Positions 16,296 to 23,686 of a stretch of 64,000 nucleotides of DNA are shown here, in pieces; position 1 is the first letter of the stretch; every line of letters starts with the position of its first letter. Made by a program: the position numbers and the translations under genes. A model generated the notes under the pieces. The model was not told the DNA's origin. It did not search any database and saw only the letters and a program-made list of their open reading frames with translations. The DNA is from a virus: the IMG/VR virus record IMGVR_UViG_3300037540_000302, positions 1-64,000 of that record; one strand, given 5' to 3'.

Positions 16296-16538
16296 TTATT
16301 TCTCCTTATCAGCCTGGATTTTAAGTTCATCAATAAAGCCATTTCTAAGCTCCAATTTACCCCTATCAAATACCCATCCTCTTTTTGATTGTAAAATCTC
16401 TACTCTTCTACTATGTGGATTTAATGGCATTGCTATAAAAGAATAATCTCTTAAGTTGAACAGATCATTAAACACACATGTTTCAATTGTGCACCCTTCG
16501 CATGGTGCCGCTTTACAATCAATTATTTTTTTGTTCAT
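16296..16538 (-). CDS. Hypothetical Cys-containing protein, 80 aa
   Basis: N-terminal CKAAPCEGCTIETC packs four Cys into 14 residues, like an Fe-S or zinc knuckle. The rest is soluble. SD GGAG precedes the ATG. Function unknown. Confidence 0.65.
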   Translation of the reverse strand: MNKKIIDCKAAPCEGCTIETCVFNDLFNLRDYSFIAMPLNPHSRRVEILQSKRGWVFDRGKLELRNGFIDELKIQADKEK

Positions 16539-16671
16539 TTTTATCTCCTATACATATTCCTAAAAATCCATAAAGTTCTTTCATGGTCTCCTTACCGGGT
16601 TCCGCTTCTTTCTCTTCCGGTCCCTCTAACCATAATTCCTCAATTTTATTCCAATCAACTTTCCTTTTCAT
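16519..16671 (-). CDS. Small acidic protein, 50 aa
   Basis: Begins MKRKVDWNKIEELWLEG and ends 20 bases inside the next gene. ATG overlaps the stop of the upstream 51-aa gene (ATGA), and a GGAGG motif precedes it. No family recognised. Confidence 0.6.
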   Translation of the reverse strand: MKRKVDWNKIEELWLEGPEEKEAEPGKETMKELYGFLGICIGDKNEQKNN

Positions 16672-16823
16672 TTCAATCCTCCAAATCTTAAATCAACCGG
16701 TATCCCCGGTTTAATTATTCCGGCTTTCTTTACTCGTACCTCAACCCGCTTTAGAATCTCACGGGTATAGTGAGCGCCCCCATCGGGCTTAATTTGATAC
16801 TTTTTGACTATTATTTTTTTCAT
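16668..16823 (-). CDS. Small basic protein, 51 aa
   Basis: Lys/Arg-rich with REILKRVEVRVKKAG and PGIPVDLRFGG, compatible with a small beta-barrel or a transcription cleft binder. SD AGGAGG before ATG 16821-16823. Function unknown. Confidence 0.6.
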   Translation of the reverse strand: MKKIIVKKYQIKPDGGAHYTREILKRVEVRVKKAGIIKPGIPVDLRFGGLK

Positions 16824-16832
16824 GATTACCTC

Positions 16833-17099
16833 CTATGATTTTTTATCCTTTTTAAATCTTTTCAATGCCGCCGTTTTAATCAAAGCATGTTCAGCATAAT
16901 ATAGGGAATGATTGTAAGGCAATACTCCTATAACTTCAAATATAGGATTAGGATAATCCTTAACGCTAACCAATGCCATAATTTCTCCTATATTTGCAGA
17001 CATTGTGACTTCATAAATCTTACATTTAAAGCTTTGATTGATTTTAATTTCTTCGATACTTGTTACTTTGTGTTGATATTCTTGATCTTTTTGTTTCAT
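16833..17099 (-). CDS. Hypothetical protein, 88 aa
   Basis: Beta-rich centre (FKCKIYEVTMSANIGEIMAL), charged ends. No recognisable motif. Strong SD AGGAGG. Confidence 0.65.
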   Translation of the reverse strand: MKQKDQEYQHKVTSIEEIKINQSFKCKIYEVTMSANIGEIMALVSVKDYPNPIFEVIGVLPYNHSLYYAEHALIKTAALKRFKKDKKS

Positions 17100-17101
17100 G
17101 A

Positions 17102-17281
17102 TTACCTCCTTAAGTCTTCTTTTAAATCTTCATTAATGAGTAACATTTCAATTTTTTTAGGAATAATCTCTAATGCTTTGGCTATCTTCCAGTCTATTTC
17201 GTCCAGCCCCATCCAATCGTTTTGGATGCACCTGCTTTGGAAATCCGTTACTAATTGCTTAATGGCTTCTTCTTTAGTCAT
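17102..17281 (-). CDS. Hypothetical helical protein, 59 aa
   Basis: Start at ATG 17279-17281 with SD AGGAG. The longer frame to 17323 overlaps the upstream gene. Predicted all-helical. Function unknown. Confidence 0.6.
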   Translation of the reverse strand: MTKEEAIKQLVTDFQSRCIQNDWMGLDEIDWKIAKALEIIPKKIEMLLINEDLKEDLRR

Positions 17282-17323
17282 TTTATTATCTCCTATTATT
17301 TTGACATTGCTTCGTGTTGGCAT

Positions 17324-17452
17324 TCATAATAATAATAACACTCTTGACACTTGACATTGCTCGGAACCTGCGTCAAAATTATAATCCCTATCATCTTCAT
17401 GTAATGCTTGATCTGGTTCGTTAAGCCATTCTTGCTTTTCTTCTCTATTCAT
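17324..17452 (-). CDS. Truncated paralogue of the next upstream gene, 42 aa
   Basis: Starts with MNREEKQEWLN exactly as the 61-residue gene at 17465-17650, because a 50-base segment covering RBS and first codons is duplicated. After residue 11 the sequence diverges. Either a small real protein or a decaying duplicate. Confidence 0.5.
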   Translation of the reverse strand: MNREEKQEWLNEPDQALHEDDRDYNFDAGSEQCQVSRVLLLL

Positions 17453-17469
17453 CTTTATTACCTCCTATT
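17420..17469 (+). repeat. 50-bp direct repeat, copy A
   Basis: Identical to 17618-17667. It spans the RBS (AGGAGGTAAT), start codon and first 11 codons of two consecutive small genes, 198 bp apart. Confidence 0.9.
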
Positions 17470-17650
17470 CATCCCCAAAAGGCGTGTATCCTTCGGAGTG
17501 CTGGTCATATTCAATGGGGTCTCGAAGTTGATCCCCGCTGAAATTATAATAGTACCCGGTCTTTTCATCGTACAGTGCCTCAGTATCGGTCTCACCATAC
17601 GGGACTTGCTCTAAGTTGTTAAGCCATTCTTGCTTTTCTTCTCTATTCAT
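17465..17650 (-). CDS. Hypothetical acidic protein, 61 aa
   Basis: Acidic, Tyr-rich (YDEKTGYYYNFSGDQLRDP), no Cys. Its 5-prime end is the second copy of the 50-base repeat. Function unknown. Confidence 0.65.
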   Translation of the reverse strand: MNREEKQEWLNNLEQVPYGETDTEALYDEKTGYYYNFSGDQLRDPIEYDQHSEGYTPFGDE

Positions 17651-17667
17651 CTTTATTACCTCCTATT
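17618..17667 (+). repeat. 50-bp direct repeat, copy B
   Basis: Identical to 17420-17469. It carries the RBS and the first 11 codons of the 61-residue gene. Confidence 0.9.
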
Positions 17668-17886
17668 TAAATTTATTTGCATATTTTTCATTGCCATTTC
17701 TCTTGCTAAATAATACGATGTTGCCAGACAATATTCTCCTGGCTGCCCGTAATTATCATTTATCCAGCTGACAAGAGTCTTTGAAATCCTACCATTATCA
17801 AATTCGATTGAAGCTATACCATTTCTTATTTCGATTACGGTTCCGACTTCGCATTCCCGGTGGTCGTAAATTTTTGTGTTTAGCAT
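17656..17886 (-). CDS. Hypothetical protein, 76 aa
   Basis: N-terminal DHRECEVGTVIEIRNGIASIEFDNG is a typical small SH3-like or KOW-like beta barrel, followed by a helical tail. Possibly RNA or protein binding. No good SD is visible; only GAGAGACAAC precedes the ATG. Confidence 0.6.
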   Translation of the reverse strand: MLNTKIYDHRECEVGTVIEIRNGIASIEFDNGRISKTLVSWINDNYGQPGEYCLATSYYLAREMAMKNMQINLNRR

Positions 17887-17898
17887 GTTGTTGTCTCT

Positions 17899-18015
17899 CT
17901 AAGCTTTAGTATTTTCTAGCTTAATGATTTTAAGCTCTTTTGTTTTCCTGCTCCACTCAAAAATCACTTTGCCGATTTTTACTTGAAAAAAATAAGTTCC
18001 TTTTCTATAAGTCAT
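17899..18015 (-). CDS. Small basic protein, 38 aa
   Basis: Promoter-proximal gene of the 18.07 kb transcript: SD AAGGAG and ATG 18013-18015. Sequence MTYRKGTYFFQVKIGKVIFEW has the look of a short beta sheet. Function unknown. Confidence 0.6.
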   Translation of the reverse strand: MTYRKGTYFFQVKIGKVIFEWSRKTKELKIIKLENTKA

Positions 18016-18035
18016 TTTAACACTCCTTGCAAGTC

Positions 18036-18052
18036 GTTAGCTCCCGGCTAAC
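18036..18052 (-). promoter_or_regulatory. Hairpin in 5-prime leader
   Basis: GTTAGC-TCCCG-GCTAAC, 6 perfect base pairs around a 5-base loop, lying about 6 bases after the expected transcription start and 10 bases before the RBS. Could be an operator palindrome or an RNA stability element. Confidence 0.55.
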
Positions 18053-18064
18053 TCTTACACTATT

Positions 18065-18093
18065 ATTATAGTATAATTTTGTCCATTTGTCAA
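18065..18093 (-). promoter_or_regulatory. Consensus promoter
   Basis: Perfect TTGACA (18088-18093), 17-base spacer and perfect TATAAT (18065-18070) on the minus strand. It drives the 17.9 kb gene run. This is the best promoter in the window. Confidence 0.85.
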
Positions 18094-18098
18094 CTATT

Positions 18099-18126
18099 TT
18101 GTACAATTATTTTTATTTTTGTACAA
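18099..18126 (-). promoter_or_regulatory. Paired TTGTACAA palindromes, putative operators
   Basis: TTGTACAA at 18099-18106 and again at 18119-18126, each in the longer repeat TTTTGTACAAT. Centres are 20 bp apart, two helical turns, immediately upstream of the -35 box at about -44 and -64. The spacing suits a cooperative activator or repressor pair. Confidence 0.65.
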
Positions 18127-18159
18127 TATATTGTTAAAAATGGATTATATACCCCTATG

Positions 18160-18178
18160 TCGTAACGTTATGTTACGA
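18160..18178. other. Perfect inverted repeat TCGTAAC-GTTAT-GTTACGA
   Basis: 7 perfect base pairs with a 5-base loop. On the plus strand a TTTTT run follows, like an intrinsic terminator. On the minus strand it lies just after the stop of the TIM-barrel gene, where it may mark the end of that transcript or act as an operator. Confidence 0.5.
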
Positions 18179-18186
18179 TTTTTAGT

Positions 18187-19296
18187 TTATTTCTTTTTTA
18201 ATCCCTTCCAATATTGTCTTGCGAATCGTTTCGCTTCACTTTTAAACGTCTTATTTGGAATGTACTTCACGTCATACGGCGACATAAATTTATTAAACTC
18301 TCTAATATAATCAAATAGCATGTCCTGGTACAACCCATAATCATAAGTTATATTATCGCATTTTTTCCTGATATGGCCAGTCCTTTTTAGCCAATGCTCA
18401 AAGGGCAATCCAGGATTAATCCCCGATATAATAGCCTTCGTGGTATTTTTTATAGTCCCTTTCATGTTACGTAATTCCCTGCCTTTCTTGAAACATGCGC
18501 AAAGCTTCTTTAAATCTTTCTGACTCAAAAATCCATCCGGGTCGCAATGATAACCCAATAATAGTATTAGGAATTTGTCCGGCTTTTTCGTTTTCGACTT
18601 CTTTAAATGCCAAAATACATCGCCTCCCTCAAAGACTCCGAAAACCTCTCTTTTGGTTCTATTATTCAAATACGTTATTTGATCATAGAATGGCGTCCCA
18701 ATACCTATAGGTATCCGTTTGTCAAGCTTATGACAAAAGTTTACCATCTGCACGCTCCATTCACGTGCCCCACTTATCCAAGCATTGTATATTTCCCAAT
18801 TTAGGCATAGTAATGTATTGTCGGGTAGCATAGGGGTGAGCTTCTTTAAGAATTCCTTTTGCTTAGATATTCCATAATTAAAAAAGCCTCGCACCAGGTT
18901 ACGTCCTTTTGGCACCGGCCCACCGTTTTTAGAGTTCCACAGATGCGAATCCGCAAACCAGCGCCGCAAGGATGAACCGTCTATAATAATAACAAGGGCA
19001 CAGCCAATCCCATCAAGTCTTTCCGCTTCATTCTTGATATAAGCGAATGCTGCTTCATTCCACCCGGCCCAATTAGATTCAATTTTAGACCCTTCCTTAT
19101 AAAGCCATGGACATGTCTTTGCGCCTATGAGAAATTGCATTTGGATATAAAAGGTATTTACGCCGGATTTTATCATTTTTCCAAATAGTGGCCCCTTGGG
19201 CACACCATTTTGACCACTCGCGAAAAGATATTTTATCTCTTCACCGACCCCGACCTTAAAGAATCGCGGGTTTTCTTTAGAGATTGTTAATTTCAT
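18187..19296 (-). CDS. Putative glycoside-hydrolase-like TIM-barrel protein
   Basis: A 369-residue soluble protein. Alternating strands and helices fit a TIM barrel: VNTFYIQMQ, CALVIIIDG, HLWNSKNGGP, NTLLCLNWEIYNAW, RIPIGIGTPF, REVFGVFEGG and KFLILLLGYH. The NWE and FEGG strand ends are where catalytic acids sit in GH5-type enzymes, and WNSKNGGP recalls cellulase-like phage proteins. No signal peptide is visible, so it would act in the cytoplasm or in the virion. Base composition is richer in G+C than its neighbours and it is flanked by a hairpin and promoter, suggesting an acquired accessory gene. Substrate unknown. Confidence 0.55.
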   Translation of the reverse strand: MKLTISKENPRFFKVGVGEEIKYLFASGQNGVPKGPLFGKMIKSGVNTFYIQMQFLIGAKTCPWLYKEGSKIESNWAGWNEAAFAYIKNEAERLDGIGCALVIIIDGSSLRRWFADSHLWNSKNGGPVPKGRNLVRGFFNYGISKQKEFLKKLTPMLPDNTLLCLNWEIYNAWISGAREWSVQMVNFCHKLDKRIPIGIGTPFYDQITYLNNRTKREVFGVFEGGDVFWHLKKSKTKKPDKFLILLLGYHCDPDGFLSQKDLKKLCACFKKGRELRNMKGTIKNTTKAIISGINPGLPFEHWLKRTGHIRKKCDNITYDYGLYQDMLFDYIREFNKFMSPYDVKYIPNKTFKSEAKRFARQYWKGLKKK

Positions 19297-19305
19297 GTTA
19301 TTCTC

Positions 19306-19527
19306 CTATTTTACTTTTTTATAAACACAGCCATCGTAAATTAGATTGTCGCCAACCTTAATTACTTGACTTCTTTTTATTTCTTGTTTTGAAACTAAAT
19401 AAATCCGTTCATGCTGATAGGGCTTGGTTATAGTTCTCATAATCACAATAACTAATAAGAAAGTTATCAAAGACATTATAATTGCTATCATTATTGGCAA
19501 AACTTTCTCTTGATAAAATTTTTTCAT
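19306..19527 (-). CDS. Membrane-anchored protein, 73 aa
   Basis: One transmembrane segment (about residues 10-30) followed by a 40-residue soluble tail with QVIKVGDNLIYDGCVYKKVK, a small beta unit. Function unknown. SD AGGAG. Confidence 0.65.
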   Translation of the reverse strand: MKKFYQEKVLPIMIAIIMSLITFLLVIVIMRTITKPYQHERIYLVSKQEIKRSQVIKVGDNLIYDGCVYKKVK

Positions 19528-19530
19528 GTT

Positions 19531-19854
19531 TCACTCCTTTTTTAAATCTAAAAATCTAATCGAAATCTTACCATCATGATTATATAGCCCAATAACCTCG
19601 CCTACATGGGGCATATCAATCACGATTAATAATTTATTTAGCCAATCATTTTTAGAATCCTTTTCCCAATCCGGTATATCAATATCTTTAATTTTGTTTT
19701 CTGAATAAGGACTCAATTTATGATCTGGCAAAATTATTTTTAACCACTTGATGGCCACCTCAAAGGGTATATCAATTAAGTGGCTAAACCCATAATCATG
19801 GGGATATGTTACTGTATCCCCTGGCATCCAATTTTCCTTTTTTAAAATGTTCAT
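19531..19854 (-). CDS. Hypothetical protein, 107 aa
   Basis: Opens with KKENWMPGDTVTYPHDYGF and ends with GEVIGLYNHDGKISIRFLD, similar to small barrel proteins that bind nucleotides or replication factors. No family assigned. Confidence 0.65.
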   Translation of the reverse strand: MNILKKENWMPGDTVTYPHDYGFSHLIDIPFEVAIKWLKIILPDHKLSPYSENKIKDIDIPDWEKDSKNDWLNKLLIVIDMPHVGEVIGLYNHDGKISIRFLDLKKE

Positions 19855-19878
19855 ATTTTATTCTCTTTATTTTTGGAT

Positions 19879-20835
19879 TCAATTAATCTTCGTTAAAAAA
19901 TTAAAGCTTAATTGTTTATTTTCCATGACAATATGTTCCAGGTTTAATTCCGCTTGCCTATAATAACTTTCTTTCAATTCACTTCCTATTCCTTTTCTGC
20001 CCATAGCAACTGATTGATAAACTTCTGAGCCGATCCCCATAAATGGAGAATACACAATATCTCCAGGATTACTCCATAGCAATACTCCCCTTGCTATCGT
20101 ATCTAATTGTAACGGGCATATATGCTTTTCATCTTTTTCATCTCTTGCAGATGTTTTTTGTAATGTTTTTGATTGCCTTATATCCATCCATACAGGAGAT
20201 GCATATTTTTGCCATGTTACATGCTGATATTTTAATCCTGATATTTTAGGTGGATTAGATCCAAAATATTCAAATTCTGTTAGCCCATTTGGGTGTTCTA
20301 TTGGCTCTTTATTTTCTCCATGCTTCCGCATTGTAATTAGATAATCCGGTAAGCCAGCCCGGCATACAGCGGAATCCTTGACTATTTGCTTATGCATTAA
20401 CCCCAGGGCTTTTGTTCTTGTCGCTTCAATTAAAGGATCTTTCCATATAATGTGCCTTGAATGATATATTAAACCAATCGACTCAAAAAGTCTAATGATA
20501 TCTCCTGGAAAATCTCTTAAGCCAATATACCCATGATTTTGTTTTTGAATTGGCACATCAATGCAGTGAATAACAATGCATCGGCCTGGCTTTATCATCC
20601 TTTTTAATTCAATCGCCAAATATTTAAAGTGTTCAAAAAATTCTTGATAATTTTGTGAATTTCCTAAATCACGACCTGAATCTGAATATGTATACAATTC
20701 AGGAAATGGTGGTGAAAAAATAATAAGTCCTACTGAATTATCAGGAAATACTTTTGCTATTTCAATACTATCGCCTTGATAGATAGCGTAATCTTCTGTT
20801 ATTTTTTGATTTAAACAATTAATATTTAATTCCAT
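19879..20835 (-). CDS. DNA methyltransferase (N4/N6 type)
   Basis: At 318 residues it has motif IV SPPFPEL at about 41-47, the catalytic loop, and motif I as PFMGIGSE near 270, in the beta-class order typical of DNA methylase PF01555. GDSIEIAKVF upstream is motif X/XI-like. It overlaps the SNF2-like helicase gene by 17 bases. Such phage helicase-methylase pairs modify phage DNA and may block host restriction. No recognition site can be inferred and no endonuclease partner is adjacent. Confidence 0.85.
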   Translation of the reverse strand: MELNINCLNQKITEDYAIYQGDSIEIAKVFPDNSVGLIIFSPPFPELYTYSDSGRDLGNSQNYQEFFEHFKYLAIELKRMIKPGRCIVIHCIDVPIQKQNHGYIGLRDFPGDIIRLFESIGLIYHSRHIIWKDPLIEATRTKALGLMHKQIVKDSAVCRAGLPDYLITMRKHGENKEPIEHPNGLTEFEYFGSNPPKISGLKYQHVTWQKYASPVWMDIRQSKTLQKTSARDEKDEKHICPLQLDTIARGVLLWSNPGDIVYSPFMGIGSEVYQSVAMGRKGIGSELKESYYRQAELNLEHIVMENKQLSFNFLTKIN

Positions 20836-22237
20836 TTTTATCTCCTTTTAGCCACACTGGTAAATGTATTTGATTTTTTGGACTATAATTTGATTTTTTT
20901 TTATCTTTTCCTTTTATATTTTCCATAACGTATTTTTTAGTATGTTTTATCATATATTTTCTCATTTCTAATGCATTTTTTTCTTTTCTTTTGATATTCT
21001 GTAAAACATTTCCTTCAATACTTGATGTCAATATGTGAGCGGTTACATTGTTTGTTTGCCCAAACCTCCAGCATCTGCGGACAGCTTGATAATATCTTTC
21101 AAAAGAATCAGATAAGCCAAAAAATATAACATTTGAACATAATTGAAAATTCAAACCAAACCCTAAAATAGATGGCTTACTTATCATTATTAGTTTTTCT
21201 TTATTTAGCCATCCATATATTTGCGCTTCTCTAATTTTTTCACTTTGCGATCCTTGCAATCCCCTTAATGAGAATGCATTTACAAATATTTTCTCTAAAT
21301 AATCTTGCTCAGCATTCAAGTCTACCCAAATAAGAAGTGGTTTATTTAAATAACCATCATAATTATTAATTATTTCTAAAGTTTTTTTTGCTTTATCACT
21401 TATCGCCTTACGTCTCGCCAATCTTCTTTCGGTTAATGTTTCTGCCATTTTAGGGAATAAACATCCAGGCATTATCTCTTTAGATTCTATTATATGATTA
21501 ATAATTTTCAACTCTGGCAAATCAAATCCATCATTCTTATACCCCAAATCGGACGGCTCGTGAATAATCGCTGCCCACGATGCTACCCATTCCCAAAATT
21601 TATCAATGCAATGCCTTTTTAATCTCCATTTTTGAGTTTGCGTTTGATCATTTATAAAGAAGATCGCTTTCATTTCTCCAACTGTCATATAACCTAAAAA
21701 TTCAGCATGATTACCTAATTCCATAAAATCATTTGGTGCAGGAGTTGCAGTACAACATAATTTATATTCTATATTTTTGGTATTTTCAATTAGCCATGAC
21801 CGCCATTTTCCTGTTTGGGATTTTAAGATACTTGATTCATCTAAGCAAATAGCCCCCATTTTAGATAAGTTAAATTTGTGTAATTTTTCATAATTAGTTA
21901 TATTAATTCCCCTTTTTATATCATCTTGACTTTCTGCAATATTTATCTTATAGCCAAACTTAATGCCCTCTTGCTTTGTTTGCTTTGCTACATTCAAAGG
22001 AGCAACTATCAAACTTTTATTCACTATAAAATTGAGACATTTCAGAAATTCCATTTGCATAAACGTTTTGCCTAATCCTGGACTTGCAAATATTGCAGCT
22101 TTCCCTTTCCTTAAAGACCACCAGGTTATATCTTTTTCAAATTCAAACATTTTTAAATTCAAATCTTTCCTTTTAATATTAATGCCATAGTTTTTAATTG
22201 GCAAAGTCTTACTATTTAAAAATTCTTGATAATCCAT
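20819..22237 (-). CDS. SNF2-type DEAD/DEAH helicase
   Basis: 472 residues. Motif I SPGLGKT at about 52-58, motif II LDESS, motif III TATPAPN, motif V-like NFQLCSNVIF and motif VI QAVRRCWRFGQ, the full SF2/SNF2 set. It probably translocates on DNA during replication or helps the adjacent methylase. Its 3-prime end overlaps the methylase start, so they are co-translated. C-terminal 40 residues are basic. Confidence 0.88.
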   Translation of the reverse strand: MDYQEFLNSKTLPIKNYGINIKRKDLNLKMFEFEKDITWWSLRKGKAAIFASPGLGKTFMQMEFLKCLNFIVNKSLIVAPLNVAKQTKQEGIKFGYKINIAESQDDIKRGINITNYEKLHKFNLSKMGAICLDESSILKSQTGKWRSWLIENTKNIEYKLCCTATPAPNDFMELGNHAEFLGYMTVGEMKAIFFINDQTQTQKWRLKRHCIDKFWEWVASWAAIIHEPSDLGYKNDGFDLPELKIINHIIESKEIMPGCLFPKMAETLTERRLARRKAISDKAKKTLEIINNYDGYLNKPLLIWVDLNAEQDYLEKIFVNAFSLRGLQGSQSEKIREAQIYGWLNKEKLIMISKPSILGFGLNFQLCSNVIFFGLSDSFERYYQAVRRCWRFGQTNNVTAHILTSSIEGNVLQNIKRKEKNALEMRKYMIKHTKKYVMENIKGKDKKKSNYSPKNQIHLPVWLKGDKNGIKY

Positions 22238-22427
22238 TTTGTCTCCATATTGAATTCATTGTAAGCCTTGTTAACCTTCAATTCAACTTCCTGTTTATGC
22301 TCTGATTTCGGCTTAATAAAAGCCATATAATCAAAAAGTGTTTCTCCTGATAAAGTAAATTGTGATATTCCTTTCTAAATACTATTTTACTCAATTCATA
22401 TAATTCATTTTTTTCTTGTATTGTCAT
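22216..22427 (-). pseudogene. Small gene broken by a frameshift (or programmed shift)
   Basis: The frame from ATG 22425-22427 (MTIQEKNELYELSKIVF) runs into TGA, but the -1 frame from about 22371 is clearly protein-like (ISQFTLSGETLFDYMAFIKP) and runs on to a stop at 22216-22218 inside the helicase gene. Joining them at TTT AGA AAG gives about 70 residues. It may be a one-base deletion in an A-run, a sequencing error, or a recoding site. The start is coupled to the thioredoxin-like gene by ATGA. Confidence 0.5.
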
Positions 22428-22726
22428 CCCGTCACCTCCAATAAAAAATCCTTTATTTCATTTTTTGTCAATAAGCCCGTTTTAATACCTAACGTTTTGC
22501 CATTCTTAAATATGGCTAATTTAGGAAATTTTACAATCCTGAATCGTTTCTCCATTTCGGTCTCTTTTTCAAGATCGCATTCATACATTTTGATACTCGC
22601 GAGATTGCAAGACTTAAGGTTTTCAATAAGATTCCTACCGATTTGATCATTCTTTCTAAACACAACCATAATTATGAATGGCTGTAGCAATACTTTTTTA
22701 TAGTTTTGATCTGTTAGTTTATTCAT
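22424..22726 (-). CDS. Thioredoxin-fold protein lacking CxxC
   Basis: 100 residues with the thioredoxin order: IIMVVFRKN, central acidic strand KMYECDLEKE, and FPKLAIFKNGKTLG where the cis-Pro loop and following strand are recognisable. The redox CxxC is replaced by KNDQIG, so it cannot act as a dithiol reductant. It may be a polymerase processivity-like scaffold, as T7 uses host thioredoxin, but this is a guess. Confidence 0.7.
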   Translation of the reverse strand: MNKLTDQNYKKVLLQPFIIMVVFRKNDQIGRNLIENLKSCNLASIKMYECDLEKETEMEKRFRIVKFPKLAIFKNGKTLGIKTGLLTKNEIKDFLLEVTG

Positions 22727-22776
22727 ATTATTACCTCTATAATTTCATCAATATTTTTATCTTTCATTTGTTTCAT
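22723..22776 (-). CDS. Tiny ORF, 17 aa
   Basis: ATG overlaps the upstream stop (ATGA), the stop overlaps the next start, and a purine stretch precedes it. It may be a coupling leader rather than a functional peptide. Confidence 0.35.
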   Translation of the reverse strand: MKQMKDKNIDEIIEVII

Positions 22777-22976
22777 TTTATTACCCCCCTGTTCTTAGCT
22801 TCTTCCATGGTATCTTTATGAAATTGAAATATCCCATGCTCTATAAAAAGCTTTAATACATGGGAAGCTAAAATATCTTCATCTAATTTTTCACTAGCGT
22901 GTAGATTCATGTGTATTTTAATCGCCTCTTTGAATTTTTTTTCACTTTGTTTATTATCATATTTTATTATAAACAT
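22773..22976 (-). CDS. Hypothetical protein, 67 aa
   Basis: Helical, charged protein (KQSEKKFKEAIKIHMNLHASE), no motif. It lies between the thioredoxin-like and ASCH-like genes. Confidence 0.6.
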   Translation of the reverse strand: MFIIKYDNKQSEKKFKEAIKIHMNLHASEKLDEDILASHVLKLFIEHGIFQFHKDTMEEAKNRGVIK

Positions 22977-22979
22977 TTT

Positions 22980-23399
22980 TCACCATCCTATTACAAAGCC
23001 CTGATAACTATTTAACTTCGTTACTTTAAAGAATTTTTTTTGTTCTTTGAAATTTATGAATCCATCTTGCCGTGCAAAACTATCCAATATAATGGATCCT
23101 TTGACTTGATTAAATTTATCTATTTCAATCTTATCATGATAACTTATTATCTTACTGTTTAAATTTAATTCATTTCTGAAATAATCACTTGCTATAAAAT
23201 CATTTGATATACTTATTCTATAACACCATTTGCAAACAGGCTCTTTTCCTTTAGACCATACCCGTTCACACGTTTTTTTTCGTAAGTCAACGTATTGATA
23301 AAGTGTTTCTCCTATCTTTGCAGGCCTACCTCTTATTGTATGCGGTTTTGTCCAATCTCTAAGATCGTTTAAGAATCGTCTTTGGAATCCTAATAGCAT
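22980..23399 (-). CDS. ASCH/PUA-like protein
   Basis: 139 residues starting with the pattern GFQRRFLNDLRDWTKPHTIRG, then RPAKIGETLYQYVDLR, as in phage ASCH-fold proteins that bind RNA or modified bases. A CKWCYR motif is present. Substrate unknown. Confidence 0.65.
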   Translation of the reverse strand: MLLGFQRRFLNDLRDWTKPHTIRGRPAKIGETLYQYVDLRKKTCERVWSKGKEPVCKWCYRISISNDFIASDYFRNELNLNSKIISYHDKIEIDKFNQVKGSIILDSFARQDGFINFKEQKKFFKVTKLNSYQGFVIGW

Positions 23400-23403
23400 T
23401 TTT

Positions 23404-23685
23404 TCACCACTTATTTATTATTTCATTTCGATTTATTATATCTTGCACTACATATTTATGTGCTAAAAGTGTACTATATGCATCCATTAAGGCGCCCTTT
23501 CTGCTTCCATTAGCAGCAATATAACATCCCGTTGAATATTCGCTAACCCAAAAGAGATTAGTATTTTCATCAGGATAAGTCAGGACACACCTAAATGGAA
23601 AATTTTTGAATTTGATTAAATTGCCAGTTTTTATATGTGACGTTATGCCACATATTCTAAATCTTATCTTTTCACCTATTATCAT
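23404..23685 (-). CDS. Hypothetical protein, 93 aa
   Basis: Start at ATG 23683-23685 with SD AGGAGATATAAA, 6 codons after the longer frame. Beta-rich with a C-terminal helix. The sequence FWVSEYSTGCYIAANGSRKGALMDA suggests an alpha/beta fold. Function unknown. Confidence 0.6.
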   Translation of the reverse strand: MIIGEKIRFRICGITSHIKTGNLIKFKNFPFRCVLTYPDENTNLFWVSEYSTGCYIAANGSRKGALMDAYSTLLAHKYVVQDIINRNEIINKW

Positions 23686-23686
23686 T

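Noticed and set aside
17420-17667. Possible CRISPR or repeat array
   Set aside because: Only two copies, 198 bp apart, each carrying an RBS and start codon; it is a gene duplication.
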